64,000 bases of DNA from Halocatena halophila (GTDB taxonomy: Archaea > Halobacteriota > Halobacteria > Halobacteriales > Haloarculaceae): NCBI GenBank assembly GCA_027563145.1, contig CP071307.1, forward strand, positions 372,001-436,000, read 5' to 3'. A model generated the notes under the pieces. The model did not search any database. It was not told the origin of the DNA and saw nothing but the letters and a program-made list of their open reading frames with translations. The first letter of the stretch is position 1. Every line of letters starts with the position of its first letter. A program made the translations under genes and the position numbers. This document shows positions 9,299 to 17,609 of the stretch, piece by piece.

Positions 9299-10192
9299 AT
9301 GGTTAGCGGTACCTTCGAGCAGTTCACCGAGCTTTTGAAACGCATCGAGCTGTCGGATGTCGAGATCGGCAACGTCACGATGCCAGAACGGATCACCGAC
9401 CGGGACGCAGAGCTCGCGGCCGAGCTCTCTCTCGAGATCCCAATGGTTCACGCGGTGGCCGATGATTCGACCGTTACCGTTCAGCCGACGGAGCTCTCAA
9501 TGGACGAAGACCGGCTACAGGTTGGTCTCTCCGTGTCACTACCCGTAACGGATGGGCCGACAGGCGGACAGACCAGACAGCCCACCATAGCCCGACAGTT
9601 ACAGGATGCCCACCGAATACCAGCGTACAAAGATCCCAAAGCGCTGGCAGCCGTCTACCACGAGTATGATACTTTCCCGGAGATGACCGAGGCACTCGGC
9701 GTGGACGTTACCTCCGAGACGGTCAGACGCTACATGGTCGAATACGAAATCCACGACCCGACCGACCACTCACCGCAGCAGCTTCGTGCGGCCGCACTCG
9801 GCGACGACGTCCCAGAGACGGCCAGCACAGAGGGGTCTGCTCACATCACGTCGACTACTGTCGAGCGATCTACCGAACCATCGAACGTGTCACCGTACGC
9901 CGATGAATCCGTCGCAGAACTGCTCGAGCGGGCCGACGGTGACGATTCGATTGCAGCCGACGGGCTTGGCATTCCACGGGAGCTGACGCTCGCTGAGTTC
10001 GCCGAAATCATCAACGACGCCAGTTCGATCACGGAGGTGAGCAATCGACTTGACCTTGGCGTCTCCACCGTTCGCCAGCTGCTCGAAAAGCTCAATCTCG
10101 TCCACATCGTGACGAATCAACTGGCAGCCGGCCAGATCACTGTCTCGGAAACGGCACTCTACCGACGGATCGATCCGGACGCCCTCGATTGA
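9299..10192 (+). CDS. Helix-turn-helix protein in the rdfA cluster
   Basis: A 297-residue acidic protein without a product I can name. Two regions look like DNA-binding helix-turn-helix units: residues about 118-165 (DPKALAAVYHEYDTFPEMTE, then TSETVRRYMVEYEIHDP) and about 230-275 (EFAEIINDASSITEVSNRLD, then GVSTVRQLLEKLNLV). The N-terminal 85 residues form a beta-rich acidic region, and a low-complexity linker separates the two HTH units. A TATA-like ATACATAATT at 9261-9270 gives it its own promoter 128 bp after the SMC-like gene. In Haloferax the gene near rdfA is a disk-determining factor, DdfA; whether this is its counterpart I cannot establish by eye. Confidence 0.7.
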   Translation: MVSGTFEQFTELLKRIELSDVEIGNVTMPERITDRDAELAAELSLEIPMVHAVADDSTVTVQPTELSMDEDRLQVGLSVSLPVTDGPTGGQTRQPTIARQLQDAHRIPAYKDPKALAAVYHEYDTFPEMTEALGVDVTSETVRRYMVEYEIHDPTDHSPQQLRAAALGDDVPETASTEGSAHITSTTVERSTEPSNVSPYADESVAELLERADGDDSIAADGLGIPRELTLAEFAEIINDASSITEVSNRLDLGVSTVRQLLEKLNLVHIVTNQLAAGQITVSETALYRRIDPDALD

Positions 10193-10283
10193 TACCAGCC
10201 ATCGTCCGACAGCTCCATCGCGGTCTCGAACACAAACCAATCAGGAGGAATTATTAGTGTACGCTGTCCGAACCGTGTGTGCA

Positions 10284-11087
10284 ATGGCAACAATCAGGGT
10301 ACGGGAGTGGACAAAACAACAACTAGACCGGATCCGATCCAACGAGTCACACTCCTCTCACGATTCCGTTATCAAATCACTGCTCCGAGACCGCGAGTTG
10401 GCACGACTCGTCGCATCACCCGAGACCACACCTCCAACAGAACACACAGGAGAGCCCGAACCCGAGCGAAATGGCGAATTTGGAACACTCACCGTGCTCG
10501 CAGAACTCACACAGCCACAGAACGGTGTGTTGTTCCTGTGGTGTCCAAACTGTGGAAACGAAGTCGTTCACCTCACGACTGAGAGCACAATTGACATTTC
10601 CGTGCTCGAAATCGACTGTCAGAGCTGTCTGTCACCGCTCGATCACCACAGCATCGTCGCGATCGACGTTGATTATCCGCTCGAACAAAAGATTGTGGAC
10701 GGATCGCTCGAAAACGATCTTCAACACTGTGTTATCGATTACTGGGACCGAACGCTCTCACGGATCGATAGCCAATCGGAATCGAGCACCAGCACGCCAG
10801 AAGAATTAGTATGGAAATTTGATAACTATCACAAAATGTTGTTGATAGAATGGCCCGAAAGCATCCCAGTTGTCAGTTTCGAGCCGGATACTGTCTATCG
10901 TGATCTCGTGACAGATCAACTGATTCGAGTCGACAAATCAGTAACCGAGAATCGAAATCGCCTCGATTCGTTCGAGGTTCGTCGGTACGATCCCAGTGGT
11001 GATCCAGCAGCAACCACCCCGGAGATCATCGACAGTGCTGAGGTGACAAATCTACTGTTAGAACGACGACTAGTAATAGAAGCATAA
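10284..11087 (+). CDS. Ribbon-helix-helix-like protein with zinc ribbon
   Basis: A 267-residue protein. The first 45 residues (ATIRVREWTKQQLDRIRSNE, then HSSHDSVIKSLLRD) look like a ribbon-helix-helix DNA-binding domain of the CopG/VapB type. Residues about 95-130 carry a zinc ribbon, WCPNCGNEV and a second CQSC. The C-terminal half has no fold I recognise. The ATG at 10284 is preferred over the frame opening at 10257, because ATTATTAGTG at 10251-10260 would place a leaderless start there. It may be a further regulator in the cell-shape cluster; that is inferred from position only. Confidence 0.7.
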   Translation: MATIRVREWTKQQLDRIRSNESHSSHDSVIKSLLRDRELARLVASPETTPPTEHTGEPEPERNGEFGTLTVLAELTQPQNGVLFLWCPNCGNEVVHLTTESTIDISVLEIDCQSCLSPLDHHSIVAIDVDYPLEQKIVDGSLENDLQHCVIDYWDRTLSRIDSQSESSTSTPEELVWKFDNYHKMLLIEWPESIPVVSFEPDTVYRDLVTDQLIRVDKSVTENRNRLDSFEVRRYDPSGDPAATTPEIIDSAEVTNLLLERRLVIEA

Positions 11088-11363
11088 CTCTCATCTGTGG
11101 GTTGGACAATGGGCGCACCCGTGGAGGGATCGAACTGTCGGCCAGCAAGATCCAGGGGGTAGCCATCCAGAAACTTTCATCCACTGTGACGATTCACCGT
11201 GTAGCGAATCGGTGCGGTCAGAATCCATGCCGGCAACGGGGTCGTACATCCACACATCCAGGTGAAGATTCAGGACACGGTCAGTGTGAGAATTCCGTTC
11301 GCGAACATCAACGAACTGGTTCGATCCAGTGCGTTTATTCCCCTCACAAACAAGGAGTACGCA

Positions 11364-12413
11364 ATGGGACGAACCGGGCTCTCGCGGCGATCGTATCTGG
11401 CAGGTGTTGTTGGAACGGCGGTAGCACTCACGGGCTGTCAGGGGCTGACCGATCGATTTCCGTCGGATTCGACGCCGACCGAGAACCAAACACCCGACAG
11501 CGGTGGTGGATCGTCGGTATATAAGCGTGTCTACGACCAGACGATCGACTCGATCGTGATGCTCTCGGTGACCGCACGCGGTGGCCAGCAGGGCCAGGGT
11601 TCGGGCTTTCTCATCGATGGGAACACGATCGTCACCAACGCACACGTCGTTTCTCGGGCGGAATCGATCGAGATGCAGTTCGCGCGTGGAGAATGGCGCT
11701 CAGCCACGGTGCTTGGTTCCGATCCCTACAGCGATCTGGCTGCAATCGAACCCGCTGCCGTCCCGGATTATGTCACGCCGTTGCCGATCGACGACAGAGA
11801 GCCGGCCATCGGTACCACCGTTGTCGCCATCGGTACACCGTTCGGACTCGACGGAACAATGACCACCGGTATCGTCAGTGGATTGAATCGGTCGATGCCA
11901 GCGCCAAACAACTACACCATTCCGGACGCTGTACAGACCAGCGCGCCGGTCAATCCTGGTAACTCCGGGGGACCGTTGCTCACCGTCGATGGCTCAGTTG
12001 TCGGTGTGATCTCCGCCGGAGGTGGAGAGAATCTGGCGTTTGCGATCTCTGCGCCGCTCTTAGAGCGGGTCGTTCCCTCGCTCGTTGATTCGGGCAGTTA
12101 TCACCATCCAAAGTTGGGAATCAACGCGGCTACCGTGACACCGTCCGTGGCAGAAGATCTCGGAATGGGCCGGCCGCGTGGTGTCGTCGTCACGGAGGTG
12201 AGTGATCCAGCACGTGGCACGATCGAGGTTGATGACGTGATCGTGCGGGCAAACGATACCGAGATCGATTCACAACAACAGCTGAGTTCATTCATCGCGC
12301 TGCATACCTCGCCGGGAGCGGCCGTCTCCGGCACGCTATTGCGTGATGGCTCCGAGCAGACTGTCGAGGTGACACTCGGCCGGCGCGAACCGGCATCTAG
12401 CCCACAGCAATAG
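11364..12413 (+). CDS. HtrA/DegP-like serine protease lipoprotein with PDZ domain
   Basis: A secreted protease of 349 residues. The N-terminus has a twin-arginine-like signal (LSRRSYLAGVVGTAV) ending in a lipobox LTGC, so it is probably exported folded and lipid-anchored. The trypsin-like triad is visible: His in VTNAHVVSRAE near residue 92, Asp in PYSDLAAIEP near 123 and Ser in NPGNSGGPLLT near 201. A single PDZ domain fills residues about 235-345 (GVVVTEVSDPARGTIEVDD). Such proteases degrade misfolded surface proteins. The frame opens earlier, at 11262, but GTTTATTC at 11336-11343 and the signal peptide point to the ATG at 11364. The 276 bp upstream hold no other gene I can see. Confidence 0.9.
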   Translation: MGRTGLSRRSYLAGVVGTAVALTGCQGLTDRFPSDSTPTENQTPDSGGGSSVYKRVYDQTIDSIVMLSVTARGGQQGQGSGFLIDGNTIVTNAHVVSRAESIEMQFARGEWRSATVLGSDPYSDLAAIEPAAVPDYVTPLPIDDREPAIGTTVVAIGTPFGLDGTMTTGIVSGLNRSMPAPNNYTIPDAVQTSAPVNPGNSGGPLLTVDGSVVGVISAGGGENLAFAISAPLLERVVPSLVDSGSYHHPKLGINAATVTPSVAEDLGMGRPRGVVVTEVSDPARGTIEVDDVIVRANDTEIDSQQQLSSFIALHTSPGAAVSGTLLRDGSEQTVEVTLGRREPASSPQQ

Positions 12414-12481
12414 GGTGACACTCTCACCCACAGTATCGCCAGGTCAGGAACTTTATCCCTCGGTGCCCGAGTTATAGGAGT

Positions 12482-12859
12482 ATGAAACGGACGGTCAGCA
12501 CTGACGAAGCCCCCGCTGCGGTGGGCGCATACAGCCAGGCAACGACGAACGACGACATCCTCTTTACGGCCGGCCAGCTGCCAATGACACCGGATGGGAC
12601 ACTACTCGATGATGGCTCGGTCGCCGAACAGACCGAGCAGGCGCTCTCGAACGTGGCTGCAGTTCTTGATTCCGAGGGGCTCACCATGAACGACGTGCTG
12701 AAGGTGACCGTGTTTCTCGATGATATCGACGATTTCGACGAGATGAATGAAACGTACAGCGAGTTCTTCGTCGAAGATCCCCCTGCCCGCAGCGCTATCG
12801 AGGTGGCCGCGGTGCCAAAGGGTGCTGCGCTCGAAATCGAAGCGATCGCCACGAAGTGA
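12482..12859 (+). CDS. ridA: RidA family reactive-intermediate deaminase
   Basis: A 125-residue YjgF/YER057c/UK114-family enzyme that hydrolyses reactive enamine or imine products of PLP enzymes. It keeps the family blocks AVGAYSQATTNDDILFTAGQ, LKVTVFLDDIDDF and the active-site region PARSAIEVAAVPKGA with the substrate-binding arginine. ACTTTATCC at 12451-12459 is a fitting TATA-like box for a leaderless start. It stands alone and is convergent with the membrane protein gene nine bases downstream. Threonine dehydratase products are the classic target, but none of its neighbours makes such an intermediate. Confidence 0.92.
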   Translation: MKRTVSTDEAPAAVGAYSQATTNDDILFTAGQLPMTPDGTLLDDGSVAEQTEQALSNVAAVLDSEGLTMNDVLKVTVFLDDIDDFDEMNETYSEFFVEDPPARSAIEVAAVPKGAALEIEAIATK

Positions 12860-12867
12860 GCAAACAA

Positions 12868-13728
12868 TCACAGGAGAGCAGTCCCTCCGAAGAACACGAT
12901 TGAAGCGGTACAGAACACAGTTCCTAGTAATCGGTTCAGCCACACGTTCCACGCAGCGGGCTCAACGTCTCGCATCCGCCGTTTGCTACCGATCGCATCG
13001 AGCTGTTCGCCGAATTTGCTCAGTTTGTATGGCCATGTCACCAGCGGTCCGCCAACACACAGACAGAACAAGCTGACAATCGAAAACTGACCCTGGAACG
13101 GCTCCATGGACAGCGAACCGACGAACGCCACGACAACGGGCCCGACCCACATGGCTGCGCGTCGACGAGAGACGTCGGTCAGCGAACTGAGTCCATACAC
13201 GTAGATCACCGCCTGCCAGAGAATCGTGACCACAGCCACAACGAGAAACGGTTCTAGGGTGACACCCGTGACGAATCGGGGGGCAGCTTCACGCAGTCCA
13301 GGGGCCGTTTCAGGAACTGGCCACGACGAACCGGCACGTGAGACGAACAGTGGTCTAGCCGTGTATCTGACGGCAGCGGGTGCAAATCCCACGCCAGCCA
13401 GCGCCAGTAGTTCTCGAAAGCCGCCGCGATTCCGGCCAAGGAGCAGGGCAAACACGGCGGCCGTGGCGAGCCAGCAAGAGAGCACCGCAAGCACGGCACC
13501 GAGAACGAGACCATTCGTGGCGCGGGCAACCACACCAGTTGCAGTTCTCATCGCCGTTCTGTCGAACGACGATTCGATACGTACCGTTCCAGAAACGAGC
13601 TCAGTGACCACCTGGATCGAGTGGGCCACGCCGAAACCGTTGGCGACCGCGAGAACGAGAACGATCGCACACGCGATTCGAAACGACGGAGCCCCGGACT
13701 CGAACGCTTGATCGGGACGAACGATCAT
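12868..13728 (-). CDS. Yip1-family integral membrane protein
   Basis: About 286 residues with five to six hydrophobic segments (for example ACAIVLVLAVANGFGV, LAVLSCWLATAAVFALLLG, PFLVVAVVTILWQAVIYVYG and a last one near the C-terminus). The opening MIVRPDQAFE and the layout LLALAGVGFAPA resemble archaeal Yip1-domain proteins. The frame opens at a GTG at 13755, but the ATG at 13728 starts the typical N-terminus and suits a TATA-like element near 13764-13775. The last 70 residues are charged and end in a final membrane helix, unlike the core. The function of archaeal Yip1 proteins is unknown. Confidence 0.7.
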   Translation of the reverse strand: MIVRPDQAFESGAPSFRIACAIVLVLAVANGFGVAHSIQVVTELVSGTVRIESSFDRTAMRTATGVVARATNGLVLGAVLAVLSCWLATAAVFALLLGRNRGGFRELLALAGVGFAPAAVRYTARPLFVSRAGSSWPVPETAPGLREAAPRFVTGVTLEPFLVVAVVTILWQAVIYVYGLSSLTDVSRRRAAMWVGPVVVAFVGSLSMEPFQGQFSIVSLFCLCVGGPLVTWPYKLSKFGEQLDAIGSKRRMRDVEPAAWNVWLNRLLGTVFCTASIVFFGGTALL

Positions 13729-13810
13729 TCGGAGCAGCGAACCAAATGGTATCACACCCGCTGCTATGATATGTAATCAGAAGTAGTGTTTGACAGCTGT
13801 ACTATCCTCG

Positions 13811-15139
13811 TTAGCTCTGTGCGTTCTGTGCGGTGGTGTGTGCGCCCTCGAGATCGAGCTCGATCGAGCGGGCCTGCTCTCTGATCGTCGCAGCATCTGC
13901 CGTGGTGAGCTCGCCATCATCAACCACAACCTCCCCATCGACCATAGTGAAGACGACATCATCGCCGTGTGCGGCGAAGACGACGTGCGAGAGGGGATCG
14001 TGGAGTGGGGTTGCGCGGGTGAGCTCGGTTTCGAGGCCGATGATATCCGCGTTCCAGCCGGGCCGTAGGGCACCGAGTTTTTCGAAGCCGGCGGCTCGTG
14101 CGCCGTTGATGGTTGCCATTTCGAAGATCGTCGGAGCTGGCGTCGCGGTCGGATCGAGCGCGTCAACTTTCTGGAGGAGGCTCGCCTGTTTCATTTCGGT
14201 GAGTCCGTCGAGTGTGTTGTTGCACGGCGGGCCATCATTCCCGAGAGCGACGGTGATGTCGCGCTCGAGATACTCTTCGATGGGGGCAATGCCGGAGGCG
14301 AGTTTCATGTTTGACGATGGACAGTGCGTGACGTTGGTGTTGGTTTCAGCGAGGAGCTGGCGTTCGTCTTCGGAGGTCCAGACACAGTGTGCGAGGATGA
14401 CATCCTCGCCGGTGAGACCAACTTCGTGGAGCCACTCGACGTTTCGCATGCCGGTGTCCTCCTGGACGGTTTCGATTTCGCTCTGATTTTCGCTGGCGTG
14501 GGTGTGAATGCGAACGTTCTCGTACTGATCGGCGAGTTCGCGAGCGCCGCGGAGACAGGCTTCAGAGCAAGAGACGGCAAAGCGTGGGGTGACGGCATAG
14601 CGAATGCGATCGTCGAACGAGCGGTGATAGCGCTCAATGAGCCGGCGTGATTCTGCGAGGCCGGCTTCGGTGTCCTCACGGAGGCCCTCGGGCGAGCGCT
14701 GATCCATCAACACCTTCCCGAGCAGCCCGCGAATGCCGAGCTCGCCGGCCGCCTCGAACGCTTCGTCGGCGTGTGAGACGGAAAGATGGTCGATCACCGT
14801 GGTGGTGCCGCTCTCAAGACATTCGAGATAGCCAAGCTGGGCGGCCACGCGCATCTCTTCGGCCGACAGCGACGCCTCCATCGGCAACACGTGATCGAAC
14901 AGCCAGTCCAACAGCTCAGTATCATCTGCAATCCCTCGACCGAGACTCTGCACCGAGTGGACGTGCCCGCCAACCAATCCTGGCATCACGATCCCGAACT
15001 GGCGCTCATCGTGGGAAGGAAACTCTGCACGCATGGCCGAGCGCTCTCCTACCGCCTCTATCCGGGAGCCGGTTACCACAACTCCCCCATCGTCGATTAC
15101 TGTCGTCGAATCGACGATCACAGTCCCCGAAAGTATCAT
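13811..15139 (-). CDS. Amidohydrolase of the deoxyadenosine/SAH deaminase group
   Basis: A 442-residue metal-dependent deaminase-like enzyme. The metal-site motif is GGHVHSVQSLGRGIADD, followed by SGTTTVIDHLSV, IRIHTHASENQSEIE in the variant VRIHTHASENQ, VILAHCVWTSEDE, VTHCPSSNMKLASGIAPI and ALGNDGPPCNN with the catalytic aspartate. This pattern fits the TrzN/MtaD subgroup that deaminates S-adenosylhomocysteine, methylthioadenosine, 5'-deoxyadenosine or guanine-like compounds. The ATG at 15139 has CCTTTATCAGG about 27 nt upstream on the minus strand; the longer open frame to 15223 adds 28 residues without family character. It follows the Bat-type regulator gene by 58 bp in the same direction. 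Confidence 0.82.
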   Translation of the reverse strand: MILSGTVIVDSTTVIDDGGVVVTGSRIEAVGERSAMRAEFPSHDERQFGIVMPGLVGGHVHSVQSLGRGIADDTELLDWLFDHVLPMEASLSAEEMRVAAQLGYLECLESGTTTVIDHLSVSHADEAFEAAGELGIRGLLGKVLMDQRSPEGLREDTEAGLAESRRLIERYHRSFDDRIRYAVTPRFAVSCSEACLRGARELADQYENVRIHTHASENQSEIETVQEDTGMRNVEWLHEVGLTGEDVILAHCVWTSEDERQLLAETNTNVTHCPSSNMKLASGIAPIEEYLERDITVALGNDGPPCNNTLDGLTEMKQASLLQKVDALDPTATPAPTIFEMATINGARAAGFEKLGALRPGWNADIIGLETELTRATPLHDPLSHVVFAAHGDDVVFTMVDGEVVVDDGELTTADAATIREQARSIELDLEGAHTTAQNAQS

Positions 15140-15197
15140 GCCAGGCTGAGTACGCCAATGAGCCTGATAAAGGCTCGTATTGCCCGTCGCGCGAACT

Positions 15198-15899
15198 TCA
15201 CTCAAGCTCTTCGAGCACGTCAACGACTCGCTGGATTACCTTGCGCTGACTCCGTCGGAGGTTCTTCGAAACCGCCGGTTTCGACACGTCGAACTCCTCG
15301 GCCAGACTCCCGAGCGTCGCTGACCGCGGGCTCTGAAAATAGCCGCCCTGGACGGCTCGCTCTAGCGTCTTCCGTTCGACTGCCGACAGTCCACGACACC
15401 CCTCAATCAACGTCATCGCCGCACCGGCGTTCTGAACGAATCCCTGCAGCTCGGGATACTCGGCCTCCTGGCGGTCTACCACCGAAAAATCGTTCGTATC
15501 ATCGAGTGCGTAGAGCGCACTGTCTGCTCGATCCCGTTCATCGAATCCAATATGCCACAGCTCAGATCCATCCTCAATGTAAAACGGCCCCGTGATGTAG
15601 CCGTCGTTCTCTCGAATGGCCGCCATCGCTGACGTCTGCGTGATCGTCGTCCGGATGTGGGCAACGTTCTGACGCTTCGAAAGAAGGGTATACGAAACCA
15701 TCTCTGCGTGCGCACCGAGCGCGTCAAGCCCCTGTGAGAGAGCCGACCGGTCGCCAGCTTCGACGACCATTCTGGTTTCCAACTGCTCGGTTGCCGTGTC
15801 GAACTCCCAGTGGACCGCCGAGAACGTCACGTCGGTGTCGTCTGTGACATCGATGAACGGGCAGTCGTACTGCTCCATGTCCATCGTGATATCTATCAT
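15198..15899 (-). CDS. Bat-type HTH transcriptional regulator
   Basis: A 233-residue haloarchaeal regulator of the bacterio-opsin-activator type. The C-terminal 60 residues form the HTH_10 domain: GLSAVERKTLERAVQGGYF, TLGSLAEEFDVSKPAVSKNL and RRSQRKVIQRVVD. The N-terminal 160 residues form a beta-rich sensor region typical of this family (DCPFIDVTDDTDVTFSAVHW and ELWHIGFDERDRADSALYAL). A palindrome between its TATA-like box and the probable start of transcription suggests autoregulation. The amidohydrolase gene downstream in the same direction is a plausible target, and both may be one transcript. Confidence 0.85.
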   Translation of the reverse strand: MIDITMDMEQYDCPFIDVTDDTDVTFSAVHWEFDTATEQLETRMVVEAGDRSALSQGLDALGAHAEMVSYTLLSKRQNVAHIRTTITQTSAMAAIRENDGYITGPFYIEDGSELWHIGFDERDRADSALYALDDTNDFSVVDRQEAEYPELQGFVQNAGAAMTLIEGCRGLSAVERKTLERAVQGGYFQSPRSATLGSLAEEFDVSKPAVSKNLRRSQRKVIQRVVDVLEELE

Positions 15900-15932
15900 G
15901 TGATGCCATCTCCGTTCGTGATCGCTACCTGG

Positions 15933-15949
15933 TAGTTGTAATACAACTA
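15933..15949. promoter_or_regulatory. Palindrome in the Bat-type regulator promoter
   Basis: TAGTTGT-AAT-ACAACTA is a perfect 7-bp inverted repeat with a 3-bp centre. It lies 34 bp upstream of the regulator's start codon, directly downstream of the minus-strand TATA-like stretch AATAATTTTATAG (about 15948-15960). A protein bound here would cover the initiation region, so it is a candidate repressor site for the regulator itself. This is inferred from position. Confidence 0.5.
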
Positions 15950-15976
15950 TAAAATTATTTCCCTGAATTTGCTGGA

Positions 15977-17458
15977 TCAGCAGCTGGAAACGATCTCGAA
16001 ATATCGGTCGCTCGTTTCCTGTAATCTAGTGGTGTAAAAGCTGTTGTAGAGTCCTAGCTTTGTCTCCGATCCCACGGCGTAGGCGTAGCCCCCCTCGGTG
16101 TATGCCCGACCGGCCCGAACGTGCTCGTAGTTCGACGCAACCCCACAGTAGCCCTCAAACGAAGCCGATTCGACAGTGACTGTCACCGAATCCGTTGCTG
16201 TCGCTCCGTCATCATCAGTAACGGTGAGCGTTACCATACGTTCGCCAGGGGTGGAAAAGCTTCGGGTGACGCTCACACCGGTGGCCGTGGTGTCGTCCGG
16301 AAACGTCCATTCGTGGGACAGTATCGATCCATCAGAATCCACCGAGGCCGACCCGTCGAACGTGATGATTTCATCCGGCATCACGGTGGTTCTGTCAACA
16401 GTGGCCGAAGCCGTCGGTGGCGAGTTAGATGGATCGTCTGTATCACCTGGTGCTGACGCCACAAAGAACTCCCAGATGATCGCCGAAGCCCCAGGGCCAC
16501 CGGGTGCGGTGTACGTGCCCGCCGCGTCGCCACCCGACCACGCGTGACCCATCCCGGAGACGGCCCAGTGTCCGACGACAGTCTCACCGGCGCTGTCGGT
16601 GTAGCGAGCGCCCTCGGCACAGAGTGAATTCGAACAGTCGGTCAGCTGTTCGTCCGGCGAGCCACCGACCGAGTTGTCATCTGCTCCAGTATCGAGCAGG
16701 TCGTTCGTCTGCAACGCTTGTTCGAGCGCCTGCTCGCCGTTACAGGGAGCCACCGTGCTGTCGTCCGTGCCATGAATCACGATCGTCGGAAGACGGTCAT
16801 CCACACCGAGTGCGGAAAGCCGATCGTATGCCGCCGTACCTGCCGTTTGTGGGTCTTTCCCACTGCACTGTGTCATTGCCAGGGTCCCTTCGAGCTGGCT
16901 TTCGACGGCGTCGTATTCTAGTCCCGAGTGGATCGCACCACCAGCAAACACGTCGCCGTACTCGACGATCAGATTCGGTACCATCCCACCACCGGCAGAG
17001 AATCCCACCGCGTACACACGCTGCCCATCGATCGAATGGGTGGATTTCACCGCCTCAACCATTCCAGCGATCGTGGCGAGTTCTCCGTTTGAACGAGTCG
17101 TGTTCTCATCATTGAACCACTGCCAGCAGCGATTGACGTGACGGCTCGTCGATTGCTCGGGATAGATAACGATGAAATCGTTGGCTGTGGCGATCTCGTT
17201 CATCCGTGTGCCAGTCCTGAAATCGTCTGCGGTCTGGGTACAGCCATGGAGCATAACAATCAGCGGGACGGGCGATTCACCCCCGAGTCCATCGGGAACG
17301 AATTTGGTGTAGCTGAGCCCATCATGGCTGTGGCGGGTGTACGTTCCATTCGCCGCACGGGTTCCTTCAGAAAATGCTGTCAACCCAGCAACACCTCCAC
17401 TAATCGCGCGTAACACCTCCCGTCGTCGAACGCCAGAGACGGTTATAGATTCCATCAT
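15977..17458 (-). CDS. Secreted PHB-depolymerase-like esterase with PKD domain
   Basis: A 493-residue exported alpha/beta hydrolase. The N-terminus has a twin-arginine signal (RRREVLRAISGGVAG). The esterase domain has the oxyanion motif LIVMLHGCTQTADDF, nucleophile Ser154 in VYAVGFSAGGGM, the acid in VIHGTDDSTV and the histidine in SGMGHAWSGGD. A PKD domain follows (about 347-430, TFDGSASVDSDGS and HEWTFPDDTT). The last 60 residues (NYEHVRAGRAYTEGGYAYAV, then GLYNSFYTTRLQ) match the tail found in bacterial PHB depolymerases. The substrate could be polyhydroxybutyrate or an ester-linked polysaccharide substituent. The gene stands alone. The first ATG (17458) and the next codon are both possible starts. 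Confidence 0.82.
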   Translation of the reverse strand: MMESITVSGVRRREVLRAISGGVAGLTAFSEGTRAANGTYTRHSHDGLSYTKFVPDGLGGESPVPLIVMLHGCTQTADDFRTGTRMNEIATANDFIVIYPEQSTSRHVNRCWQWFNDENTTRSNGELATIAGMVEAVKSTHSIDGQRVYAVGFSAGGGMVPNLIVEYGDVFAGGAIHSGLEYDAVESQLEGTLAMTQCSGKDPQTAGTAAYDRLSALGVDDRLPTIVIHGTDDSTVAPCNGEQALEQALQTNDLLDTGADDNSVGGSPDEQLTDCSNSLCAEGARYTDSAGETVVGHWAVSGMGHAWSGGDAAGTYTAPGGPGASAIIWEFFVASAPGDTDDPSNSPPTASATVDRTTVMPDEIITFDGSASVDSDGSILSHEWTFPDDTTATGVSVTRSFSTPGERMVTLTVTDDDGATATDSVTVTVESASFEGYCGVASNYEHVRAGRAYTEGGYAYAVGSETKLGLYNSFYTTRLQETSDRYFEIVSSC

Positions 17459-17609
17459 CCCATCAACTACAATATTGTTTTCAAACTCGGTAAATTACTG
17501 GGCTAATATATAAACCCACCTCACCGAATCCTCGATACAGCCGAAAAAATTATTTATTTATCTATATTTTCAGCAATGAGTATATGGCTGGGAGCTGTGA
17601 GTCGGACCG

